DNA of 64,000 nt from Eubacterium sp. (lineage in GTDB: Bacteria; Bacillota; Clostridia; Lachnospirales; Lachnospiraceae): positions 33,065 through 97,064 of the forward strand of contig JAFXZW010000005.1 of NCBI GenBank assembly GCA_017541035.1, written 5' to 3'. The notes beneath the pieces were generated by a model. It was not told the origin of the DNA. It did not search any database and worked only from the letters and a program-made list of their open reading frames with translations. A program made the translations under genes and the position numbers. This document shows, piece after piece, positions 51,857-61,051 of this stretch; the stretch's first letter is position 1, and the number at the start of each line of letters is the position of its first letter.

Positions 51857-53065
51857 TTATGGATTGATGCAGTATCCGGCCGCATTGAATTTATAGATCT
51901 TTCCATCGATCTTCAGACTCTGTTTCTTCGCGTACCAGCCCTTATTATCGATGTAATACCAGCCGACCGAATCCTTCTTCCAGGAGGCCTTTGCCTTGTA
52001 GGTCCATGTCCCGTCCACATTCAGATAATATCCCTTGCAGTATTCCTTCGCTGCCATAACGCCGCCGGCCTTGAAATAATACCACTTTCCGCCGATCTGC
52101 TGCCATCCGGTCTGCATAATACTTAACAAATCAAAGTAGAACCACTTATTATCGATCTTCTGCCAGCCGGAAACGGGAATTCCGTCTTCACCGTAGTACA
52201 GCCACTTTCCGCTCTCATTCTGCTGCCATCCGGTAATGACCGGTTCAATCGGTTCCGGTTCAATCGGCTCCGGTTTATCGATCGATATATTCAGATTTTT
52301 CTCAACACACAACAGCCCCTTTTCACTGCTGTACTTGTAAAAATCCGGGAAGTTAATCTTTTCAGAATCATTAGGTATCCAGCCTTCATTCGTTTCCGAT
52401 CTCACTCCATTGGTATATGCATCTATCACAAGAGGACATGCACCGATATTCAGTTCCTTGAAGTCATCGCGTGGTCCATACGGTCCCCAGAATGACCAGT
52501 AAACGTACAAAGATTTCAGATTTTCACATCCGTTCAGGATTACGTCCTTAATTTGATAGCAACCACAGCATTTGAGAAGCGTGAGATCTGTATGACCTGT
52601 AAGATCAAGTGTTTTCAAATTGCCGCAATATGTTATATACACCGAATTCAATGCCATATTCTGATTCAGATTCAGCTCCTTGATTCCAAGGCAGCATAAA
52701 TCCATAAGCTTCAGTTCCTTATTTCCGGACAGATCCAACGATTCCAGATCATGCATTTCTTCATAAATAGGTTCTCCCAGATGAAGGGATGTAAGAGATG
52801 TGAAATACTCCAATCCCTTCATCGTTTTTGTATCCTCCGAGGCAAACTTGATCTTATCAATAGCCTGAATATCCTCTTCCGTCAGATAGCCATCCGGCGT
52901 CGGATCCAGTTGTTCCGATACATACTTTCGGAAATCAGCATCCGGAAAATTCTCCTCATTGACAGCAACGCCCCCTGCCGCAAATACCGGCAGACCCGCG
53001 GCAGGCACCATGGCAGCCGCCATCACGCATCCCAGCAAAAAACTCCTGAAGCCCCTTTTTTTCAT
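51857..53065 (-). CDS. Secreted leucine-rich protein with cell-wall-binding repeats
   Basis: A 402-residue secreted protein. A signal peptide (about 1-29, ending VFAAGG) is followed by NFPDADFRKYVSEQLD and leucine-rich repeats (about 75-190: LESLDLSGNKEL, IKELNLNQN, LKTLDLTGHTDL). A PEPIEPEPIEP hinge leads to Trp/Tyr/Gly-rich choline-binding-type repeats (GWQQNESGKWLYYGEDG, GWQKIDNKWFYF, GWQQIGGKWYYFKAGG) that bind the cell wall. AAGGAGG precedes the ATG at 53065. It is likely a surface interaction protein. Confidence 0.88.
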   Translation of the reverse strand: MKKRGFRSFLLGCVMAAAMVPAAGLPVFAAGGVAVNEENFPDADFRKYVSEQLDPTPDGYLTEEDIQAIDKIKFASEDTKTMKGLEYFTSLTSLHLGEPIYEEMHDLESLDLSGNKELKLMDLCCLGIKELNLNQNMALNSVYITYCGNLKTLDLTGHTDLTLLKCCGCYQIKDVILNGCENLKSLYVYWSFWGPYGPRDDFKELNIGACPLVIDAYTNGVRSETNEGWIPNDSEKINFPDFYKYSSEKGLLCVEKNLNISIDKPEPIEPEPIEPVITGWQQNESGKWLYYGEDGIPVSGWQKIDNKWFYFDLLSIMQTGWQQIGGKWYYFKAGGVMAAKEYCKGYYLNVDGTWTYKAKASWKKDSVGWYYIDNKGWYAKKQSLKIDGKIYKFNAAGYCINP

Positions 53066-53139
53066 GTTAACCTCCTTTTCTTTTCCCCTGTTAATCATTT
53101 CCCGGACACATTCCGGGATCATTGGAAATGACTGTCTTT

Positions 53140-53168
53140 ATCTTATCACATGACCCGGATACTGTAAA
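53140..53168 (-). promoter_or_regulatory. Promoter of the leucine-rich protein gene
   Basis: Minus-strand TTTACA (53163-53168), 17-base spacer, TAAGAT (53140-53145) with TG upstream. The leader has a CCCGGA-TCCGGG hairpin (53101-53117). Confidence 0.65.
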
Positions 53169-53204
53169 CTGCCTGTCATCGTAATCGGTAAATAAGCCTT
53201 CCTG

Positions 53205-54701
53205 TCAGCAGGCCAGGACTTCAAGAACCCTGAGCAGCAGCTTCCAGGTACGCTCCGCCGAAGCAAGATCCATGGACTCCCGGGGAGTGTGGATATCATT
53301 CATCTGCGGTCCGAAGGAAATGGCATCGATGCCGGGGATATGATCCGAGAAAATGCCGCATTCTACCCCTGCATGGATTGTTTCCACACGCATATCTTCT
53401 CCGTATTGTTCCCGATAGCAGGTCTTCATTACCTCACGAAGCGGGGAGATTTCCCGGTATTCCCAGGCAGGATAATCACCTTCCGTGATCACCTTGCAGC
53501 TGAAAACCGCCGTCAGTGCTTCCAGCCGGCTGATCAGCTCCTCTTTTTCGGAATTCCGGCTGCTCCGAATGAGAAAGCAGGCTCTCATCATTTCCTCCGT
53601 CGTGGTAAGGGTGCCCAGATTCAGAGAAGTTTCTACAAAACCGGGGATCTGAAAGCTCATTTTCTGGACACCGTAGGGCAGACTGCGAAGCAGCCAGATT
53701 GCTCTCCGGGTAGTCATTTCCGAGAAGGGACGACGATTCTCCGGATTCGTCATCACAGGAGCATTCCCCTTTTCCTTTCCCGGGATCAGGGAGAGACTGA
53801 TGTCCGGATCCTGTGCACCGTATTCCTCCCGCAGTACCCTCTGCAAATCTTCCAGAACGCGGAACGCATCCTGTTTGGAGGATTCCGCGATCCACATCTT
53901 ACACTCAGACAGTGCCGTAATGGCATTATCCTTTGTTCCCCCTGCCAGTCCGTAAATTCGCATTTCATGCGGAAGCTTCTTTAGAAGTGCCTGTAAGACA
54001 CGTCCCATCAGGATATTCGCATTGGCTCTTCCCTTATTGATCTCGATCCCGGAATGTCCTCCCAGAAGTCCGCTGATGGAAAGCACCATGACCTCTGAGT
54101 CGGGAAAAGCCCTGTCCTCCCTGGTCAACGGAAGAAAAATGGATGTGGAAGCCCCGCCTGCACAGCCACAGAGAAGCAGTCCTTCCACTTCATTATCAAT
54201 ATTCAGAAGCATGCGTCCCTTAAGGCCCGACATGTTCATTCCCGCTGCCCCCAGCATACCGATCTCTTCATCCACCGTGAAGACACACTCCAGAGAAGGA
54301 TGAACATAATCTCCGTCCAGCAAAGCCATCATATAGGCAACAGCGATACCGTCATCTCCGCCCAGTGTCGTCCCGTCCGCTGAAAGGACACCGTCCTGCA
54401 GCTTAAGGCGCAGGCCTTCATTCTCCATATCCAGCGTGCAGTCAGGCTTCTTCTCGCAGACCATATCCATGTGTCCCTGCAGGATAACCGCAGGGGCATT
54501 TTCATGCCCGGGTGCAGCCGGCTTGCGGATGATCACATTTCCCAATTCATCCTGTTCATAGGAAAGTCCTCTTACCTCCGCAAAATGCACCAGATGATCA
54601 CTGATCATATCCGTATTTCCGGAACCATGCGGAATGGCCGATAGTTCTTCAAAAAAGCGCAGTACTTCTTTCGGTTCGCATCCTTCCAGTATTCTTCCCA
54701 T
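53205..54701 (-). CDS. pepD: Aminoacyl-histidine dipeptidase PepD (M20)
   Basis: Cytoplasmic zinc dipeptidase, carnosinase type. The 498-residue protein has the metal ligands His in LQGHMDMV, Asp in LGGDDGIAVAYM, catalytic Glu in FTVDEEIGMLGA, and a late His in ETIHAGVECG, with the M20 lid domain between (about 205-380). AAGGAG precedes the ATG. It follows the aryl-CoA ligase gene by 18 bases and probably feeds amino acids to the fermentative genes upstream. Confidence 0.95.
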   Translation of the reverse strand: MGRILEGCEPKEVLRFFEELSAIPHGSGNTDMISDHLVHFAEVRGLSYEQDELGNVIIRKPAAPGHENAPAVILQGHMDMVCEKKPDCTLDMENEGLRLKLQDGVLSADGTTLGGDDGIAVAYMMALLDGDYVHPSLECVFTVDEEIGMLGAAGMNMSGLKGRMLLNIDNEVEGLLLCGCAGGASTSIFLPLTREDRAFPDSEVMVLSISGLLGGHSGIEINKGRANANILMGRVLQALLKKLPHEMRIYGLAGGTKDNAITALSECKMWIAESSKQDAFRVLEDLQRVLREEYGAQDPDISLSLIPGKEKGNAPVMTNPENRRPFSEMTTRRAIWLLRSLPYGVQKMSFQIPGFVETSLNLGTLTTTEEMMRACFLIRSSRNSEKEELISRLEALTAVFSCKVITEGDYPAWEYREISPLREVMKTCYREQYGEDMRVETIHAGVECGIFSDHIPGIDAISFGPQMNDIHTPRESMDLASAERTWKLLLRVLEVLAC

Positions 54702-54719
54702 TCGCGTTCTCCTTTATGT

Positions 54720-55955
54720 CTAATTGTATCTCTCGTCAATAACTCTCTTGGTCTTCTTCTCGCTTCTCGGAAGCACGCCCAGCTCCACAACCTTTACGAG
54801 CGGTGTGAAACCGATCTTGCTCTTAACGGCCTGGGCGATCCTCTCAGACAGATCCCGGAAGTCCACACTTCCGTTGGTCTCCACGTAAAGCCGCATGGTA
54901 TCTTTTCCGTCCAGATGGGAAATGCGGATCTGATACTCGCTGGATGTTTCAGGGAACTTTTTCAGCACATCCTCAATCTGGCTCGGGAATACATTGACTC
55001 CCTTGATCTTTACCATGTCATCCGTACGTCCCATGATCACATCCAGACGAGGATGCTTGCAGCCGCAGGGGCAATCACCCGGCACGATACGTGACAGATC
55101 ATGGGTACGGTAACGGATCAGAGGAGCGCCCTCCTTCACCAGTGTTGTAATGACGATCTCACCCATCTCTCCGTCCGGAACGGGCTGCAGGGTCTCCGGA
55201 TCAATGATCTCGATGTAAATGTAATCATCCCAGTAATGCATCGCCGTGCCGTGAGCACAGTTTATACCGATACCCGGTCCGTAGATCTCCGTCAGGCCGT
55301 AAATATCGTAAAGCTCGATTCCAAGTTCTTCGTGAATTCTGCGGCGCATGGACTCACCCCAGCGCTCGGAACCGATGACTCCCTTCTTCAGATGGATCTG
55401 ATCCCGGATACCTCTCTTCTGAATCTCTTCGGCAAGGAGCAGTGCATAGGAGGAGGTGGAGCAAAGCACAGTGGTCTTCAGATCCATCATCATCTGCAGC
55501 TGCTTTTCGGTATTTCCGGGACCCATGGGGACCGCCATGGCACCCAGCCTCTCACAGCCCAGCTGGAAGCCGATACCTGCTGTCCAGAGGCCGTAACCCG
55601 GTGTGATCTGAATCCGGTCCTTATTCGTGATCCCTGCCATCTCATAACAGCGGGCAAACATGATGGCCCAATCCTCCACATCCTTCTGTGTGTAGGGGAT
55701 AATGACCGGAAGTCCGGTCGTTCCCGAAGAAGAATGGATACGCACGATCTTCTCCTCCGGTGCTGTCATCAGGCCCAGAGGATAGGCATCCCTTAAATCC
55801 GCTTTCTCGGAGAAGGGAAGCTCCGTAAACTCCTCTACGGAATGCACTCCCGTAAAGCCGGCTTCCTTTAATTTCTTTCCGTAAAAGCTTCCTGCCGACA
55901 CCAATGCGTCGATCTCCTTATTTACCAGTTCAAGCTGCTGCTGATTGATCTTCAT
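54720..55955 (-). CDS. Phenylacetate-CoA ligase family enzyme
   Basis: AMP-forming aryl-acid CoA ligase. The 411-residue protein has the nucleotide loop HSSSGTTGLPVI, DIYGLTEIYGPG in the acceptor region, a CPCGCKHPRLDVIMGRTDDM segment, and the C-terminal lid with SEKKTKRVIDERYN. GGAGG precedes the ATG at 55955. With iorAB upstream it fits the archaeal and clostridial pairing in which aryl-CoA and aryl-acid interconvert, conserving energy from aromatic amino acids. Exact substrate (phenylacetate or indoleacetate) unknown. Confidence 0.93.
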   Translation of the reverse strand: MKINQQQLELVNKEIDALVSAGSFYGKKLKEAGFTGVHSVEEFTELPFSEKADLRDAYPLGLMTAPEEKIVRIHSSSGTTGLPVIIPYTQKDVEDWAIMFARCYEMAGITNKDRIQITPGYGLWTAGIGFQLGCERLGAMAVPMGPGNTEKQLQMMMDLKTTVLCSTSSYALLLAEEIQKRGIRDQIHLKKGVIGSERWGESMRRRIHEELGIELYDIYGLTEIYGPGIGINCAHGTAMHYWDDYIYIEIIDPETLQPVPDGEMGEIVITTLVKEGAPLIRYRTHDLSRIVPGDCPCGCKHPRLDVIMGRTDDMVKIKGVNVFPSQIEDVLKKFPETSSEYQIRISHLDGKDTMRLYVETNGSVDFRDLSERIAQAVKSKIGFTPLVKVVELGVLPRSEKKTKRVIDERYN

Positions 55956-55986
55956 GATAACCTCCACTGTTTTTTTATTTCTTTTT

Positions 55987-56063
55987 TGTCATCCTGAGGA
56001 GTGTATGCAACGAAGGATCTCTTGTAAGGAATAGATTCTTCTCACTTCATTCTCGGAATGACA
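55987..56063. repeat. Interspersed palindromic repeat (TGTCATCCTGAG type)
   Basis: The 77 bases begin TGTCATCCTGAG and end CTCGGAATGACA, with GAAGGATCT and AGATTCTTC inside. The ends and inner blocks are imperfect inverted repeats. This looks like a nomadic palindrome known from many bacterial genomes. It lies between iorB and the ligase gene. Confidence 0.7.
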
Positions 56064-56087
56064 GCAACGTACTCTTTTTTTTCGCTT

Positions 56088-56672
56088 CTACGCGCTGACA
56101 AGCTTCATGCCGTATTCCAGTGCTCTGAAATTCAGCTCCTGCAGTTTTTCGGGAAGACGTATGCGGATCGCCTGCTTCACATCTTCCGGTTCCAGGCCAA
56201 GCAGGCCTGTTGCAACCGCCGCACCGAGCAGCACTACATTCATAACCTTCGGATTCCCCAGCTCCCGGATCGCTTCATCCGGATCCACAGTATAGAGCGG
56301 GTGGGAAAGGCTCTTCAGATAATCAAGCTGCAGCCTTCCGTCATAGGTTCCCCCCGCCAGAGCTGCGGTAACCGGGATAACCGGCCGGACAGATGTCACA
56401 ATGGGGGCATCCTCCTTCAAATACGGCAGCATCCGGAGAGCTTCTCCGGGTTCAAAACCAATCAGAAGGTCTCCCTCCCCGGGAAGAATCATGGGTGAGT
56501 GCACGCCTTCTCCCATCCGGAGATGACTGAAAACACTTCCTCCTCTCTGAGCCATTCCGATGGTCTCAGCACTTGTCACGGGAATATCCTTCTCCATGGC
56601 CGCCGCAGCGATCAGCTTGGAAGCGAGGACCGTTCCCTGTCCGCCAACTCCCGTCAGAATGATATTTTTCAT
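56088..56672 (-). CDS. iorB: Indolepyruvate:ferredoxin oxidoreductase, beta subunit
   Basis: Gamma-type subunit of the 2-oxoacid:ferredoxin oxidoreductase family. The 194-residue protein begins NIILTGVGGQGTVLASKLIA after Met-Lys and has AQRGGSVFSHLRMG, both typical of IorB. The ATG at 56672 shares a base with the iorA stop (TGATG), implying coupling. It oxidatively decarboxylates aryl pyruvates to aryl-acetyl-CoA with IorA. Confidence 0.94.
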   Translation of the reverse strand: MKNIILTGVGGQGTVLASKLIAAAAMEKDIPVTSAETIGMAQRGGSVFSHLRMGEGVHSPMILPGEGDLLIGFEPGEALRMLPYLKEDAPIVTSVRPVIPVTAALAGGTYDGRLQLDYLKSLSHPLYTVDPDEAIRELGNPKVMNVVLLGAAVATGLLGLEPEDVKQAIRIRLPEKLQELNFRALEYGMKLVSA

Positions 56673-58516
56673 CACATATCACCTCCCTCGATGGCCTGAA
56701 CAGGGCAGACTGCCTTGCAAAGCCCGCAGCCCGTGCAGAGAGTTTCGTCGATGGCTACCTTTCCGTCCTTAACGGTCAGAGCAGGACAGCCGATCTCGCG
56801 AATGCATTTTCTGCATTGGATGCATTTCTCCGGGAGGATATGCACAGGCCCCGTCTCCCGCAGCTGCTTCGTCTTTTCACAGGAAAGGGCGATACAGGGA
56901 TATTTGAAAATGATAGCCTTCACGCCGGGAAGCGCTGACACTCTCTTTACAGTCTCCACGGCCTTCCCATGCTCCAGAGGATTCAGCGTTTCCACAGTCT
57001 GAACCCCGACTCCCCGCAGAGTGGCTTCGATGGATACCTTTTCCACCACCTCACCCATCATGGTGTGTCCGGTACCGGGATGGGGCTGGTGTCCTGTCAT
57101 GGCTGTGGTAGAGTTATCCAGAACGATCAGTGTCATATCCGCCTGATTGTAAACGGCATTGATCACGCCGGTCACGGCTGAGGCGAAAAATGTGGAATCT
57201 CCTACAAATGCAAAACAGGTCGTATCCGGATCCAGATGTCCGATTCCCTGGGTGATATTTACTCCCGCACCCATGCAGAGGCAGGTATCCACCATGTCAA
57301 GGGGCATGGCATTTCCCAAAGTATAACAGCCGATATCTCCGCAGAATACCGCCTTCTTTCCCTTCATGGCCTGCTTTACCGCATAGAAGGAAGCTCTGTG
57401 GGGACAGCCGGCGCATAATACCGGCGGACGTGCCGGAAGCTCCGGCATTTCCGGATCAGGTCTTTTTTCTTCGGGGAGAGGAGCTCCCGTAAAGCTGCGG
57501 ATTGCTTTTTCCGTATGACTCCGTGTCATTTCACCCGCTGCAGGAACGTGCCCTGTATTCTTTCCGACTATATCAAGGGATAGTTTCTTTTTACCGGCAG
57601 TCAGGAGAAGCCCGTCCTCTATAACGGGGTCCAGTTCTTCAAGACAGAGAACCGCTTTCACGCTCTGCAGGAATTCTGCTGCAAGCTTCTCCGGAAAGGG
57701 ATAGGGTGTTCCGATCTTCAGGAGTTTCACCGGGATATCCTCCGGCAGCTTCTCCACCGTTTCCAGAGCGTAGGCATAGCTGATCCCGGAAGCCGCAATG
57801 CCGAAGTATTCATCTCCTCTTCCGTGGGTCAGAACGGCGTTCCCCCTGTAATCCGAAAAGGCATCGGAAAGCTCCCTGTTTCTCTCCACGATCAGTCGGT
57901 GATTTTTAAGTGACAGACGGGGGAAGATCACCCAACGTCCGGAATCTTTTTGAAATCCGCCGAAAGAATGATTTTCATACTCTTCCGGATCCTTCACCAG
58001 GAGTGATGCATAGGCATGGCAGATCCTTGTCGTGGGGCGAAGGAAAACCGGTGTATGATACTTCTCCGAAAGCTGAAAGGCATCCTGTACCATCCGGTAA
58101 GCTTCCTCCGGAGAAGATGGATCCAGGCAGGGAACCTTGGAGAAGGACGCAAAATGTCGTGTGTCCTGCTCGGTCTGGGAGGAAATGGGGCCCGGATCAT
58201 CAGCAACCAGAATGACCAGTCCGCCTTCCACCCCGATATATTCCAGACTCATGAGCGGATCGGAGGCCACATTCAGCCCCACCTGCTTCATGGTAACCAG
58301 TGCCCTCGCACCACTGTAAGCCGCACCCGCAGCCAGCTCCATAGCAGCCTTTTCATTTACCGACCATTCCACATACATGCCCTCTCTGCGGTGCTTTGCC
58401 GCAGTCTCCAGTACCTCTGTGGATGGTGTTCCCGGGTAACCGCACACACAGTTTACGCCCGCAGCAAGGGCCCCCAGGGCGATTGCCTCATTTCCCATCA
58501 GATATTCTTTGTGCAT
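56672..58516 (-). CDS. iorA: Indolepyruvate:ferredoxin oxidoreductase, alpha subunit
   Basis: The 614-residue protein has an N-terminal pyrimidine-binding domain (GNEAIALGALAAGVNCVCGYPGTPSTE region), a central linker, the TPP domain with CAGCPHRASFYAV and GDSTFFASAVTGV, and two C-terminal [4Fe-4S] motifs (CIQCRKCIREIGCP; CTGCGLCKAVCP). It works with IorB, passing electrons to ferredoxin, which the hydrogenase at 18.1 kb could discharge. AAAGGA precedes the ATG. Confidence 0.96.
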   Translation of the reverse strand: MHKEYLMGNEAIALGALAAGVNCVCGYPGTPSTEVLETAAKHRREGMYVEWSVNEKAAMELAAGAAYSGARALVTMKQVGLNVASDPLMSLEYIGVEGGLVILVADDPGPISSQTEQDTRHFASFSKVPCLDPSSPEEAYRMVQDAFQLSEKYHTPVFLRPTTRICHAYASLLVKDPEEYENHSFGGFQKDSGRWVIFPRLSLKNHRLIVERNRELSDAFSDYRGNAVLTHGRGDEYFGIAASGISYAYALETVEKLPEDIPVKLLKIGTPYPFPEKLAAEFLQSVKAVLCLEELDPVIEDGLLLTAGKKKLSLDIVGKNTGHVPAAGEMTRSHTEKAIRSFTGAPLPEEKRPDPEMPELPARPPVLCAGCPHRASFYAVKQAMKGKKAVFCGDIGCYTLGNAMPLDMVDTCLCMGAGVNITQGIGHLDPDTTCFAFVGDSTFFASAVTGVINAVYNQADMTLIVLDNSTTAMTGHQPHPGTGHTMMGEVVEKVSIEATLRGVGVQTVETLNPLEHGKAVETVKRVSALPGVKAIIFKYPCIALSCEKTKQLRETGPVHILPEKCIQCRKCIREIGCPALTVKDGKVAIDETLCTGCGLCKAVCPVQAIEGGDM

Positions 58517-58536
58517 TGTTCTACTTCCTTTTTTAT

Positions 58537-58566
58537 CGAGATTCTTCGGCTTCGCCTCAGAATGAA
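58537..58566. repeat. Partial copy of the palindromic repeat
   Basis: GAGATTCTTCGGCTTCGCCTCAGAATGA resembles one arm of the 55987-56063 element (GATTCTTC...CTCGGAATGA). It lies just upstream of iorA. Confidence 0.55.
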
Positions 58567-58624
58567 ATTCTTTTTCAAAACGTGATCCTTCCTGTCGGAA
58601 CGATATGTATTTTAAAAAAAGATA

Positions 58625-59830
58625 TCACCGCGGTGGTTCATCCTCTCTCTCATCCGAACCGGACTCCACATAATACGGCGACTGCCGGAAATCCATGTCA
58701 TAAACATTATGACCGTCATCTGCATTCTGTTCCGGCTTCACTCCATAAGGATTCCCATCCGTACTTCCACCGTAGGGATTCCGGACCGGGTTGGGGCCCT
58801 GCCACTGTCCTTGCTGTGAAGGACCGTACCGGTTCTCCTGCCAGTTCTGGTCCTGCCACATTTCCACGGTCTCAGCCTCACTGCTGTTCTTCGTTCTCCA
58901 GATATACCTGAGGAACATAAAAACGAGTGCTCCGACTATGATCGCCGCATAAAAGATCCTGCTCATATTCATGGATTTGATCCTTAGCCTGAAGGGCAGC
59001 GGGTAGGATTCTCTGGAAACCATATTCTGAAATTCCGCCGTCGCATAGGCTCCGGTCCGGACATGCATGGGGAAATCGGCATCACTCTTCAGAAAATATG
59101 TATAATCCTTCCGGCTTCCGCCTCCGTCGTCCCAGGTAACATCCAGGTTGTACCATTTCCCGTCCAGCTTCACCATATTCCACATATGGTTTGTGTCCTT
59201 CTCATCCTTTTCTCCGCCGTAGCCGGTGATGATACGGGTTTCAATCCCTACGGAATTCAGCAGATAGTAGGTTGCCAGGCTATAACCGGAGCATACCATT
59301 TTCTTATCCCTGAAGCCATCGATATCCGTATGATTGGCCATTTCCGTATTGTGGTCATATTCAAAATGATCGATAAGATAGTCGTGCACATTCTGCACGG
59401 TCTCATAATCCGTTTCTTTCTTCAGCTGGCCGGCCAGGGTTGCCATCTTTTTGAAATGCTCATTCATCTCGCCCCCGTTGTAGGGGAATTCGATCAACAC
59501 CTTCAGGCCGTTGGCGTCATAGGTAAAATACACCTTCTGGATATAGTAGATCAGATAACAGCCGCTGAGTAAGGGTTTGCTCTGATCATAGTGGGCGGCG
59601 AAGCCATCCAGATTCTGATAGACAAGCTCCTTCGCCAGATTCTTATCCGGGACATCGAAATAGCGAAGGGCCTCCCGATCCTGGATCTGCTGAGCAAACT
59701 GTTCATAAAAATCCGTGGCGGAATTGAGGGTAGCACGTCCTGCAGCTGCTGCAGAATACCCTCCCATCAGTCCGCAGACGATACTGATGAGCATAAGGCA
59801 AAAAAGTATTCTCCTAAGCTTTCCGCTCAT
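58625..59830 (-). CDS. Transglutaminase-like membrane protein
   Basis: A 401-residue protein with an N-terminal signal or anchor (about 7-30), an extracytoplasmic transglutaminase-like domain holding the triad Cys in MVCSGYSLATYY, His in NHMWNMVKLDGKWYN and Asp in LDVTWDDG, a membrane helix (about 295-318) and a Gln/Asn/Pro-rich C-terminal tail. Bacterial members act as cysteine proteases or crosslinkers at the surface. GAGG precedes the ATG. It starts 17 bases after thiI ends. Confidence 0.88.
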   Translation of the reverse strand: MSGKLRRILFCLMLISIVCGLMGGYSAAAAGRATLNSATDFYEQFAQQIQDREALRYFDVPDKNLAKELVYQNLDGFAAHYDQSKPLLSGCYLIYYIQKVYFTYDANGLKVLIEFPYNGGEMNEHFKKMATLAGQLKKETDYETVQNVHDYLIDHFEYDHNTEMANHTDIDGFRDKKMVCSGYSLATYYLLNSVGIETRIITGYGGEKDEKDTNHMWNMVKLDGKWYNLDVTWDDGGGSRKDYTYFLKSDADFPMHVRTGAYATAEFQNMVSRESYPLPFRLRIKSMNMSRIFYAAIIVGALVFMFLRYIWRTKNSSEAETVEMWQDQNWQENRYGPSQQGQWQGPNPVRNPYGGSTDGNPYGVKPEQNADDGHNVYDMDFRQSPYYVESGSDEREDEPPR

Positions 59831-59847
59831 TATCTACCTCTTTCTCC

Positions 59848-61032
59848 TTACCTCAGCCAGGTAACGGTTTTTTCCTCCAGTGCTTTTTCCAGAATAGGCT
59901 CGATAATCCCTTCCAGTTTCTTTTCCGATCCTTCGATCTGTGCCAGCGTGGGTTTCGTTACCGGGTGCTTCGCCACGAAAATGGTACAGCAGTCCTCATA
60001 GGGACGGATGGATGTCTCATAGGTACCTATCTTCTCGGAGAGATCCACGATCTCCTGCTTATCCATTCCGATACAGGGGCGATATACCGGACACTGTACG
60101 GCAGCATCGATCACCCCAAGGGAGAACAGTGTCTGGGAAGACACCTGTCCGATGGATTCTCCCGTCACGATACACTCCGCTTCCTCTCTCTTTGCAATCT
60201 CCTCGGCGATACGGAACATAAAACGCTTCATGATGATGGTCAGTTCATCGTGGGGACAGTTGTCATAGATTGCCAGCTGGAGCTCCGTAAAATTCACTAC
60301 ATGCAGTTTGATGGGCCCGGAGTAATACGAAACGATCCGTCCCAGATCCTGAACCTTTTCCAGAGCTCTTTCCGAGGTATAGGGAGGCGAGTTGAAATAC
60401 ACCGCCTGCATTTCCACTCCTCTCTTTGCGATCATCCAGGTAGCAACCGGGCTGTCAATCCCCCCGGAAAGAAGGGAAACGGCCCGTCCGTTCGTACCCA
60501 CCGGAAGACCGCCGGGGCCCGGGATGATGCGGGAATACAGATAGGCACGATTGCGGATCTCAACCTCCACCATTACATCAGGTGTGTGTACGTCAACGGT
60601 TAGTCCATCCTGCTCATAATGATCGATCAGAACGCTCCCCAGCCGGGCTTCCATATCCATGGTATGCACCGGGAATTCCTTATCTCTTCTGCGCACATGC
60701 ACCTTGAAGCTGAAATGGCGGTCGGAATACTCCTCTGCGAAATACTGCACTGCCGCTTCTTCCAGCTTCTCCGGTGTCGGTTCCTCTACCACCCGGACAG
60801 GGCAAATCCCGGAAATGCCGAAAATGTGAGACATCCTGCTGATTGCTTCCTCATAGTCAAAATCACTCTCTGCCGCTACATAGATCCGTCCGTACTCCCT
60901 CCACACATTGAAGGTACCCAGCGGTTTCAGCCGGGAGCGGATCCTCTTGCAGAGTATATCTTCAAAACGGTACCGGTTTTTTCCCTTTGTCCCGATCTCC
61001 GCATATTTGATCAAAAACAATTTCTCCTTCAT
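59848..61032 (-). CDS. thiI: tRNA 4-thiouridine synthase ThiI
   Basis: Makes s4U8 in tRNA and may supply sulfur for thiamine. The 394-residue protein has a THUMP domain (about 60-165) and a PP-loop ATPase domain with SLLSGGIDSPVATWMIAKRG. No C-terminal rhodanese domain is present, normal for Gram-positives. The ATG at 61032 has AGGAG at eight bases; the ATG two codons earlier is too close. It follows the cysteine desulfurase gene, its sulfur donor. Confidence 0.95.
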   Translation of the reverse strand: MKEKLFLIKYAEIGTKGKNRYRFEDILCKRIRSRLKPLGTFNVWREYGRIYVAAESDFDYEEAISRMSHIFGISGICPVRVVEEPTPEKLEEAAVQYFAEEYSDRHFSFKVHVRRRDKEFPVHTMDMEARLGSVLIDHYEQDGLTVDVHTPDVMVEVEIRNRAYLYSRIIPGPGGLPVGTNGRAVSLLSGGIDSPVATWMIAKRGVEMQAVYFNSPPYTSERALEKVQDLGRIVSYYSGPIKLHVVNFTELQLAIYDNCPHDELTIIMKRFMFRIAEEIAKREEAECIVTGESIGQVSSQTLFSLGVIDAAVQCPVYRPCIGMDKQEIVDLSEKIGTYETSIRPYEDCCTIFVAKHPVTKPTLAQIEGSEKKLEGIIEPILEKALEEKTVTWLR

Positions 61033-61051
61033 CTGCATTTCTCCTGAATCA

